Part shown: positions 1 through 4,606 of the stretch, in pieces | Layout: every line of letters starts with the position of its first letter | Position numbering within the stretch: position 1 is the first letter of the stretch | Source: Bacillota bacterium | Lineage (GTDB): Bacteria > Bacillota > Bacilli > Bacillales_B > DSM-18226 | Length of the DNA stretch: 6,681 nt | NCBI GenBank assembly: GCA_021821235.1 | Contig: JAKACS010000175.1 | Coordinates: 1 to 6,681, forward strand | Direction: 5' to 3' | The notes under the pieces: model-generated | Seen by the model: the letters and a program-made list of their open reading frames with translations, nothing else | What the model was told of the DNA's origin: nothing | Database searches by the model: none | Position numbers and translations under genes: made by a program

Positions 1-82
1 TTTCCTGTCCTTTGATAAAGATTCCTGCACCGCTTGGCCCTGGATTGCCGGCACTGGCCCCGTCAATATAAACTTCGATCAA
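1..82 (-). CDS. ypdQ: RNase H-like protein, N-terminal 27 codons only (YpdQ-like)
   Basis: Reading leftward, the frame opens at a TTG codon (82-80) and stays open to the window edge, so only the first 27 residues are visible. They begin [18 protein letters not shown], the first beta-strand and first catalytic aspartate (YIDG, Asp7) of the type 1 RNase H fold, followed by the typical small-residue loop. TTG is chosen as start because GGAGG (complement of 91-95) lies 8 nt upstream. An in-frame ATG at 97-95 overlaps that GGAGG and has no ribosome binding site of its own. The family cleaves RNA in RNA:DNA hybrids. From memory, Bacillus YpdQ matches this N-terminus, and its activity as a true RNase H has been doubted. 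It is divergent from the second RNase H-fold gene at 200-856. The fold is secure; which paralogue it is rests on context. Confidence 0.85.
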   Translation of the reverse strand, partial: MIEVYIDGASAGNPGPSGAGIFIKGQE

Positions 83-90
83 TTTTATTT

Positions 91-95
91 CCTCC
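91..95 (-). promoter_or_regulatory. Ribosome binding site deciding a TTG start
   Basis: The complement reads GGAGG, 8 nt before the TTG at 82. This spacing decides the start in favour of TTG over the in-frame ATG at 97-95, which would place the GGAGG inside the coding region. Confidence 0.75.
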
Positions 96-97
96 AT

Positions 98-199
98 TTG
101 ATTCGTTACAAAAATTTTATCATAATTTTTATGCTTTTTTCTAATTTCTTTGCATGGGTATGATAAGAGTACAGAATCGAAAAGAAAGGTTTGACGAAA
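98..199. promoter_or_regulatory. Divergent intergenic region between two RNase H-like genes
   Basis: This very AT-rich 100-nt spacer must hold promoters for both flanking genes. Rightward, TATGAT at 159-164 is a fair -10, but the stretch 17 nt upstream (TTTTTC) is a poor -35. Leftward, the complement of 119-124 also reads TATGAT, again without a good -35. A purine-rich AAAGAAAGG at 181-189 serves the rightward gene as ribosome binding site. No terminator-like hairpin or operator is evident. The promoter calls are inference from weak matches. Confidence 0.35.
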
Positions 200-856
200 A
201 TGAAATATAAAATACAATGGAACTACCATGTAAAAGGAAATGGGAAAGTGCCATTTACTTCGGAATATATTTCAGGTGAACTGGCGATACAGACAGGTGT
301 AGAGATTGAGAAAACCGGGAAAGCAACTGAGCTTTTATTCACCGATGAGATGGGAACAACATGGACGTTAAAAGAAATGAAAAAACTGGTAAGTGAAATT
401 GAAGAGGATCCGCATGATTTATTGGTCTTTTTTGATGGCGGATTTAACAAAGATGCAGCAGTGGCAGGCCTCGGGGCAGTGATTTTTTTCAAACAAGGGA
501 AAAAGAAATTTCGTGTCCGCGCCAATCAGCGCATTGATGAAATGGATACAAACAATGAAGCGGAATATGCTGCGCTCTATTTTGCTCTCTCCATTCTAGA
601 AGAGCTAAAAGTTCATCATTTGCCATGTGAATTTCGAGGAGATTCCCAAGTTGTTTTAAAACAGCTTGAGGGGGAATGGCCATGCTACGAAGATGTATTG
701 AATAAATGGCTTGATCGAATTGAAGCGAAAATCAAAAGCCTTGGTCTTGACCCAAGGTATACCGTAATTCCAAGAAATGATAATAAAGACGCCGATAAAC
801 TGGCAAGCCAGGCACTTGAAGGAAAAGAGATCTTTTCTAAAACCCAATTGCTTTAA
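200..856 (+). CDS. ypeP: RNase H-fold protein with extra N-terminal region (YpeP-like)
   Basis: This 218-residue protein has a type 1 RNase H domain in its C-terminal two-thirds and about 70 residues of unassigned sequence before it. The four acidic positions of the active site are all present: Asp79 in VFFDGG, Glu122 in TNNEAEY, Asp148 in RGDSQVV and Asp199 in NKDADKLA. Catalysis on RNA:DNA hybrids is therefore possible, though I recall that the Bacillus subtilis homologue YpeP showed no clear RNase H activity. The frame is also open from a TTG at 191, but only one base separates that codon from the AAAGG motif. ATG at 200, 10 nt after AAAGG (185-189), is the better start. The protein then begins MKYKIQW, as I remember for YpeP. 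It is cytoplasmic, with no signal peptide. The ypeQ-like gene follows 25 nt downstream, so the two are probably co-transcribed. Confidence 0.9.
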   Translation: MKYKIQWNYHVKGNGKVPFTSEYISGELAIQTGVEIEKTGKATELLFTDEMGTTWTLKEMKKLVSEIEEDPHDLLVFFDGGFNKDAAVAGLGAVIFFKQGKKKFRVRANQRIDEMDTNNEAEYAALYFALSILEELKVHHLPCEFRGDSQVVLKQLEGEWPCYEDVLNKWLDRIEAKIKSLGLDPRYTVIPRNDNKDADKLASQALEGKEIFSKTQLL

Positions 857-881
857 TGAAAATGGAAAGGAACGAAATGAA

Positions 882-1067
882 ATGAAAGAAAAGAACAGGA
901 CTGACGTATTTGAGACACTGCAATCAACGATGTCTCACTATTGCGATGGGTGTTTCCTGTATAAATATTTGCGGAAATCGGAAGGAAAAAGGGTCGCCCA
1001 TCGATTTTGCATTTCCCAGTGCACGGTTGGGGAGAAGTTAAAGGAATACGGTAAACTGCTTTCATAA
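882..1067 (+). CDS. ypeQ: Small zinc-finger-type protein (YpeQ-like)
   Basis: A 61-residue protein with a likely metal-binding cluster: Cys21 and Cys24 (CDGC), then His40, Cys43 and Cys47 (HRFCISQC). This spacing matches the small Bacillus zinc-finger family of YpeQ, whose function is not established. Zinc binding is inferred from the ligands, and nothing visible shows whether it binds nucleic acid or protein. The frame is open further upstream, inside the end of the preceding gene. The start at ATG 882 is chosen because AAAGGA (866-871) lies about 10 nt before it and homologues, as I recall them, begin just ahead of this region. Nearby ATGs at 856, 862 and 877 are out of frame. The gene follows the ypeP-like gene by 25 nt and ends 5 nt before the shared hairpin at 1073-1099. 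Confidence 0.85.
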   Translation: MKEKNRTDVFETLQSTMSHYCDGCFLYKYLRKSEGKRVAHRFCISQCTVGEKLKEYGKLLS

Positions 1068-1072
1068 AATAA

Positions 1073-1099
1073 AAAGGCTGGCAGTGTTTGCCAGCCTTT
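1073..1099. terminator. Bidirectional Rho-independent terminator between ypeQ and cspD
   Basis: A perfect 11-bp stem, AAAGGCTGGCA (1073-1083) and TGCCAGCCTTT (1089-1099), closes a 5-nt loop (GTGTT). Read leftward, the stem is followed by TTTTTATTTTATG, an excellent U-tract, so it is a strong terminator for cspD. Read rightward, the tail after the stem is TTTGAGTGTATTTT, a weaker tract, so termination of the ypeP-ypeQ message here is plausible but less efficient. Confidence 0.9.
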
Positions 1100-1113
1100 G
1101 AGTGTATTTTGGA

Positions 1114-1314
1114 TTAAAGTTTTACCACGTTTGCTGCTTGTGGTCCACGGTTACCATCAACGATTTCAAAAGATACTTCTTGGCCTTCTTCTAAAGACTT
1201 GAAGCCATCACCTTGGATTGCGCTGAAGTGTACGAATACATCGTCTCCGCCTTCGACTTCAATAAAACCGTAGCCTTTTTCATTGTTGAACCATTTTACT
1301 TTACCGTTTTGCAT
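1114..1314 (-). CDS. cspD: Cold-shock protein CspD
   Basis: A 66-residue single cold-shock domain, full length for the family. It binds single-stranded RNA and DNA and acts as an RNA chaperone and transcription antiterminator in the cytoplasm. Both nucleic-acid-binding motifs are intact: RNP1 as KGYGFIEV (residues 13-20) and RNP2 as VFVHF (26-30). The invariant start GKVKWFN and the C-terminal [10 protein letters not shown] are also present. The N-terminus MQNGKVKW matches Bacillus CspD better than CspB, which begins MLEGKVKW. The start ATG (1314-1312) is preceded by AGGAGG (complement of 1325-1330) with 10-nt spacing; the longer upstream reading frame is not needed. The gene is monocistronic, with its own sigma-A promoter and a leader of about 110 nt, and ends at the hairpin at 1073-1099. 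Tyr17 stands where Phe is more usual, a conservative change. Confidence 0.96.
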   Translation of the reverse strand: MQNGKVKWFNNEKGYGFIEVEGGDDVFVHFSAIQGDGFKSLEEGQEVSFEIVDGNRGPQAANVVKL

Positions 1315-1426
1315 AATGCTTCTTCCTCCTAAGCCTATCAAGACACAACTAGCGTCTTCGTTAAATATTCTCATGGTGCAGACATTACCGGCAATTGACT
1401 TGCGACGATTTTTCTGTATCATGATG
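1315..1426 (-). promoter_or_regulatory. Long 5' leader of cspD
   Basis: The distance from the predicted transcription start (about 1424-1426) to the cspD ATG is roughly 110 nt, long for such a small gene. Cold-shock genes typically carry long leaders that adjust mRNA stability and translation with temperature. A small hairpin, GTCTT/AAGAC on the + strand (1354-1358 with 1340-1344, 9-nt loop), lies just ahead of the AGGAGG at 1330-1325. Temperature control is inferred from the family; no known leader motif was recognised. Confidence 0.5.
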
Positions 1427-1431
1427 ATTTT

Positions 1432-1460
1432 AATATACATGAATAAAGTGGGACAGTCAA
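1432..1460 (-). promoter_or_regulatory. Sigma-A promoter of cspD
   Basis: The complement reads TTGACT (-35, at 1460-1455), a 17-nt spacer, then TATATT (-10, at 1437-1432). Both hexamers are one base or two from consensus and the spacing is optimal. The expected start of transcription is about 1425. Confidence 0.8.
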
Positions 1461-1605
1461 GGAATGGAAGCGTTTTTTCATTTAATCTTAACTTAAAATC
1501 TGCCAATATTAAAAAATGTCTGAAATCTACCTTGTTTTAAACATAAATTTTTCCCAAGCTCATACTTTTTAATAATCAATGTCTGGCGGATAGAGGGAGG
1601 AGTAT
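1461..1605. other. AT-rich spacer between divergent cspD promoter and the 1606 gene
   Basis: This stretch should contain the promoter of the rightward gene at 1606, but no good sigma-A site is visible. The best guess is AATAAT (1571-1576), with a poor TTTTTC 17 nt upstream. CATACTT at 1561-1567 loosely resembles the -10 of forespore sigma factors, with AACATA (1540-1545) 15 nt upstream, but the spacing and sequence are not convincing. The only firm element is the ribosome binding site at its end. Confidence 0.35.
1595..1602 (+). promoter_or_regulatory. Strong ribosome binding site of the 1606 gene
   Basis: GGGAGGAG ends 3 nt before ATG 1606; the GGAGG core (1596-1600) is 5 nt away. It is one of the best ribosome binding sites in the window and supports the small frame downstream as a real gene. 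Confidence 0.75.
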
Positions 1606-1893
1606 ATGTACCGATTTTCGATTGAGGGCCAAGAATGGATACTAAGGTTTTCCCCCCAGATTTCAGTAGGAGCAGAAGAGAAACAAGCCATTTTAACTTC
1701 CCTGATTCAAATAGAAAAAGACTTGCTGGCATACTCTCACGGCGAAGCCTTTATGATGCTTGATAAAATAATCGGTGCCATCGTTTTTATTGTTGAAAAA
1801 ATTCCTTCATTCATTTTAACAGTATCAACCATTATTCCGATTGATCATTGGTATATTCAAGATCCTACATTAAAACTATTTAAAACTTGTTAA
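1606..1893 (+). CDS. Hypothetical protein of 95 residues
   Basis: I do not recognise this protein. That it is a real gene is supported by GGGAGGAG directly upstream of its ATG, by a classic terminator whose stem begins at its stop codon, and by the lack of any better frame here. Residues 1-16 (MYRFSIEGQEW...) look like a short beta-hairpin. Residues 23-50 look helical and amphipathic, with charged residues E24, E25, K26, E37, K38 and D39. Residues 55-78 are very hydrophobic but broken by Glu64-Lys65 and a proline, so they fit a buried helix pair or a membrane-associated segment better than a clean transmembrane helix. There is no signal peptide and only one cysteine, the last residue. It is a single-gene unit divergent from cspD and upstream of the cyd operon, with no functional link shown by sequence. 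Confidence 0.7.
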   Translation: MYRFSIEGQEWILRFSPQISVGAEEKQAILTSLIQIEKDLLAYSHGEAFMMLDKIIGAIVFIVEKIPSFILTVSTIIPIDHWYIQDPTLKLFKTC

Positions 1894-1920
1894 CCCGCTC
1901 AAATGGTTGAGCGGGTTTTT
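1892..1920 (+). terminator. Rho-independent terminator after the hypothetical gene
   Basis: A perfect 10-bp stem, ACCCGCTCAA (1893-1902) and TTGAGCGGGT (1907-1916), extendable by one A-T pair, closes an ATGG loop. It is followed by a T-run (1916-1920) and TAGTTT. The stop codon TAA (1891-1893) overlaps the base of the stem. It separates the small gene from the cyd promoter region. Confidence 0.93.
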
Positions 1921-1955
1921 AGTTTACCGAAAATCGCTGAAAATTTCTTATCTAG

Positions 1956-1973
1956 TTGTCATAAATTAGACAA
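1956..1973. promoter_or_regulatory. Rex-like dyad upstream of cydA
   Basis: TTGTCATAAATTAGACAA is an 18-bp dyad with perfect 5-bp arms (TTGTC/GACAA). Against the Rex operator pattern TTGTGAA-N4-TTCACAA it matches 10 of 14 defined positions, including the outer TTGT and ACAA. Rex is the NADH-sensing repressor known to control cydABCD in Bacillus subtilis. The site lies about 50 bp upstream of the predicted -10. Assignment is inference from pattern and context. Confidence 0.45.
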
Positions 1974-2022
1974 AAAGCAGTGATGAAATGTGATTAATGT
2001 CTGCTAAGATAATACTGAGATT

Positions 2023-2031
2023 TGATACAAT
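2023..2031 (+). promoter_or_regulatory. Extended -10 promoter candidate for cydABCD
   Basis: TGATACAAT is an extended -10 element: TG, one base, then TACAAT, one mismatch from TATAAT. No good -35 hexamer sits 16-18 nt upstream, which is usual for extended -10 or activator-dependent promoters. Transcription would start near 2038, giving a leader of about 147 nt. Bacillus cyd operons are known for long leaders. Confidence 0.5.
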
Positions 2032-2064
2032 AACAAGTTTAACCAAATAATTGTTATTGTTATC
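2024..2064. repeat. Inverted repeat overlapping the cyd promoter
   Basis: ACAATAACAA (2027-2036) pairs perfectly with TTGTTATTGT (2051-2060) across a 14-nt loop. Three further pairs, GAT/ATC, follow after a single bulged T at 2061. The left arm covers the candidate -10 and the right arm lies just past the predicted start, so the dyad could be an operator or, in RNA, a weak AU-rich hairpin. There is no T-run, so it is not a terminator. Confidence 0.5.
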
Positions 2065-2126
2065 AATTTTCAAAAGCCGGCTTATTTGATTTGTATTCTG
2101 TATTAGTAGTCTTAAGTCTTTATTCT

Positions 2127-2133
2127 TTGTGAA
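2127..2133 (+). promoter_or_regulatory. TTGTGAA half-site (Rex or ResD type)
   Basis: TTGTGAA is a perfect left half of the Rex operator. TTTGTGAA also resembles the ResD binding pattern. The right half is not conserved (2 of 7 positions), so it is at most a half-site. It lies 51 nt upstream of the cydA start, inside the predicted leader. Confidence 0.3.
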
Positions 2134-2184
2134 AAAACGAGCATGATTAACGAAACTTTGAAAATTTTGAGAGGGGAAAGGTAT

Positions 2185-3591
2185 ATGGATCAACTATTTT
2201 TGGCCAGAATTCAATTTGCCGTGACCACTATTTATCATTTTTTCTTTGTTCCGCTGACGATTGGCCTTGTTTTTATGGTCGCTTTGATGCAAACTTTGTA
2301 TGTTGTAAAGAACAATGAAATTTACAAGAAAATGGCGAAATTCTGGGGGCATTTGTTTTTAATCAATTTTGCCGTCGGGGTTGTCACCGGTATTATTCAG
2401 GAGTTCCAATTCGGGATGAACTGGTCGGATTATTCCCGTTTCGTCGGGGATGTATTCGGTGCACCACTTGCGATTGAAGCATTGCTTGCCTTTTTTATGG
2501 AGTCTACTTTTATCGGAATATGGATTTTTGGCTGGGATCGTCTGCCGAAAAAAGTTCACTTAACAAGCATTTGGCTTGTTTCGATTGGAACAATGTTATC
2601 AGGATTTTGGATTTTGACAGCCAATTCCTTTATGCAACATCCAGTTGGTTATGCGCTAAAGAATGGCCGAGCCGAAATGAACGATTTTTTGGCCTTAATT
2701 GCCAATGGCCAGGTATGGGTCGAATTTCCGCATGTTATTACAGGGGCACTTAGCACAGGAGCCTTTTTTGTAGCCGGCATTAGCGCATTTAATTTGTTGA
2801 AAAAAAGACAAGTTGAGTTTTATAAAAAATCGATCAAGCTTGCTTTCGTTATTGGTTTAATTGGCAGCTTGGGAGCAGCAGTCTCTGGTGACTTGCAAGC
2901 AAAGTATCTTGTAAAAACCCAGCCGATGAAGATGGCTGCTGCTGAAGCAATTTGGCAAGATACTGCTGACCCGGCTCCATGGTCAGCAATTGCCATCATT
3001 GACACTGCCAAAAAAGAAAACAAATTCGAGATCAATATACCATACGCGTTAAGCTTTCTATCATATGGGAAATTTGAAGGCGGCTTAAAAGGAATGGAAA
3101 CATTGCAAAAGGAATATTCGCAAAAATATGATGCGAAAGTCGGCAAGGATACAAATTATATTCCGCCGGTAAAAACCACCTACTGGAGCTTCCGGTTAAT
3201 GATCGGTTTTGGTGTCGCGATGATCCTTCTCTCGATCATCGGCTTGATCTTTTGGAAAAAAGGAAAATTGGAACAAAGCAATACTTACTTGAAATTTTTA
3301 GTTCCAGCGATATCATTCCCATTCCTTGCAAATACATTTGGGTGGATCATGACGGAAGTTGGCCGCCAGCCTTGGACTGTTTTCGGCTTGATGACAACAG
3401 CTGATTCCGTTTCGCCGAACGTTTCCGCAGGCACTGTGCTGTTTTCAATTATTATGTATGTCTTGATTTTTACGATTCTAGCAACCGTGATGGTCTATTT
3501 GATGGTTCGTGAAATTAAAAAAGGCCCCGGCGCCCATCAAGGTATTGAAAGTCCCATTTCCGCAGATCCGTTCAATAAGGTAGGTGCCTAA
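2185..3591 (+). CDS. cydA: Cytochrome bd ubiquinol/menaquinol oxidase subunit I
   Basis: CydA is the haem-bearing, quinol-oxidising subunit of cytochrome bd. It passes electrons from menaquinol (in Bacillus) through haem b558, b595 and d to reduce oxygen to water. Residues seen: His18 (high-spin haem ligand), the pair Glu98 and Glu106 in GAPLAIEALLAFFMEST, His183 in FPHVITGA and Met339 in SFRLMIGFG (ligands of b558). The quinol-loop residues Lys249 and Glu254 lie in PMKMAAAEAIW, and GRQPW is at 393-397. At 468 residues it equals Bacillus CydA and has the short Q-loop, unlike the longer Escherichia coli protein. About nine hydrophobic helices are visible. The start ATG 2185 is chosen over the in-frame ATG at 2143 because AGAGGGG (2170-2176) precedes it by 8 nt and the family begins here (LARIQF). 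First gene of the cyd operon. Confidence 0.98.
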   Translation: MDQLFLARIQFAVTTIYHFFFVPLTIGLVFMVALMQTLYVVKNNEIYKKMAKFWGHLFLINFAVGVVTGIIQEFQFGMNWSDYSRFVGDVFGAPLAIEALLAFFMESTFIGIWIFGWDRLPKKVHLTSIWLVSIGTMLSGFWILTANSFMQHPVGYALKNGRAEMNDFLALIANGQVWVEFPHVITGALSTGAFFVAGISAFNLLKKRQVEFYKKSIKLAFVIGLIGSLGAAVSGDLQAKYLVKTQPMKMAAAEAIWQDTADPAPWSAIAIIDTAKKENKFEINIPYALSFLSYGKFEGGLKGMETLQKEYSQKYDAKVGKDTNYIPPVKTTYWSFRLMIGFGVAMILLSIIGLIFWKKGKLEQSNTYLKFLVPAISFPFLANTFGWIMTEVGRQPWTVFGLMTTADSVSPNVSAGTVLFSIIMYVLIFTILATVMVYLMVREIKKGPGAHQGIESPISADPFNKVGA

Positions 3592-3592
3592 A

Positions 3593-4606
3593 ATGCAATT
3601 AAACGAATTATGGTTTGTCCTAATTGCTGTTGTGTTTATTGGCTTTTTCTTCCTGGAAGGTTTTGATTTTGGTGTCGGCATGTCAACAAGATTTTTAGCC
3701 CGCAATCAGACGGAACGATCGGTGATGGTCAATGCCATTGGACCTTTCTGGGATGCCAATGAAGTCTGGCTATTAACCGGGGGTGGCGCCATTTTTGCTG
3801 CATTTCCAAACTGGTATGCTACACTATTTAGTGGCTATTATATCCCGCTGTTGGCAGTCTTGCTATGTTTGATTGGCCGAGGAGTTTCATTTGAATTTCG
3901 CAGCAAGGTTGCAAACCAGCGCTGGACGAATATTTGGGACTGGACGATCTTTTTCGGCAGCCTTTTGCCACCATTCCTTTTAGGTGTCCTATTCACTAGT
4001 ATGTTAAAAGGAATGCCAATTGATAAAAATATGAACTTGTCCGCGGGTTTTACAGATTTTATTAATATTTATTCGTTATGGGGCGGATTGACGGTTACAT
4101 TATTAACTTTTTTGCATGGGCTAAATTTTTTAACTTTAAAAACAGAAGGGGAAATTCGGAAGCGGTCAGCGGATTTAGCAAAAAAAGTCGTTTTTGCCGT
4201 TCTTGGTGCCTTAGTCATCTTTGTGATCCTTTCCTGGACAATGACAGATATTTTTGAAGTCCGCCGCGTACCTGAACTCATTCTTGTTGCACTAATTGTA
4301 GTGTCGTATGTGCTTAGCTTTTCGTTTATATCGCAAAAACGTGAAGGAATGGCGTTTACGATGTCTGGTCTTGGGTTAGTGTTTACCGTAAGTGCCATTT
4401 TCGTCGGTCTATTCCCAAGGGTGATGATCAGCTCCATCAGCAAAGCGTACGATCTAACCGTTTATAATGCATCTAGCGGCGGATATTCACTCAAAGTGAT
4501 GACCATTGTTGCATTAACGATCTTACCGTTTGTATTAGGGTACACGATTTGGAGCTACTATGTTTTTCGAAAACGAGTGACAGACAAGGAGCATTTAACG
4601 TACTGA
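3593..4606 (+). CDS. cydB: Cytochrome bd oxidase subunit II
   Basis: CydB is the second core membrane subunit of cytochrome bd. It pairs with CydA in the cytoplasmic membrane and helps form proton and oxygen access paths. The 337 residues match Bacillus CydB in length. Diagnostic motifs are FFFLEGFDFGVG (residues 18-29), GPFWDANEVWLLTGGGAIFAAFP (50-72, with Asp54 and Glu57) and the GRGVSFEFR stretch near 95-105. Eight to nine hydrophobic helices are visible. The ATG at 3593 lies one nucleotide after the cydA stop codon (3589-3591), with TAGG (3581-3584) as ribosome binding site. The in-frame GTG at 3584 falls within that site and is unlikely. Translation is probably coupled to cydA. The last base of its TGA stop is the first base of the cydC ATG. 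Confidence 0.98.
   Translation: MQLNELWFVLIAVVFIGFFFLEGFDFGVGMSTRFLARNQTERSVMVNAIGPFWDANEVWLLTGGGAIFAAFPNWYATLFSGYYIPLLAVLLCLIGRGVSFEFRSKVANQRWTNIWDWTIFFGSLLPPFLLGVLFTSMLKGMPIDKNMNLSAGFTDFINIYSLWGGLTVTLLTFLHGLNFLTLKTEGEIRKRSADLAKKVVFAVLGALVIFVILSWTMTDIFEVRRVPELILVALIVVSYVLSFSFISQKREGMAFTMSGLGLVFTVSAIFVGLFPRVMISSISKAYDLTVYNASSGGYSLKVMTIVALTILPFVLGYTIWSYYVFRKRVTDKEHLTY

Noticed and set aside
777..881. Longer form of the ypeQ-like gene starting inside the ypeP-like gene
   Set aside because: The extra part is an out-of-frame reading of conserved RNase H sequence, and ATG 882 has its own ribosome binding site.
1114..1506. Long leftward form of cspD with a 64-residue N-terminal extension
   Set aside because: The extension crosses the strong promoter and leader, has no cold-shock similarity, and the internal ATG has a perfect AGGAGG at proper distance.
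1283..1540. Rightward 85-codon frame across the cspD start, leader and promoter
   Set aside because: No ribosome binding site, and it lies opposite cspD and its promoter; hydrophobic low-complexity translation typical of antisense AT-rich DNA.
1561..1567. Forespore sigma factor -10 (CATACT) for the 1606 gene
   Set aside because: The match is incomplete and the candidate -35 is at the wrong spacing.
1935..2000. CcpA (cre) site upstream of cydA
   Set aside because: TGAAA stretches are present but none continues into the CGNT core and the right arm required by the cre pattern.
1989..2004. Fnr-type site TGTGA-N6-TCTGC upstream of cydA
   Set aside because: Only the left half matches; the right half agrees at 2 of 5 positions.
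4069..4443. Leftward 124-codon frame opposite cydB
   Set aside because: Shadow of a conserved membrane protein gene; no ribosome binding site and no recognisable domain.
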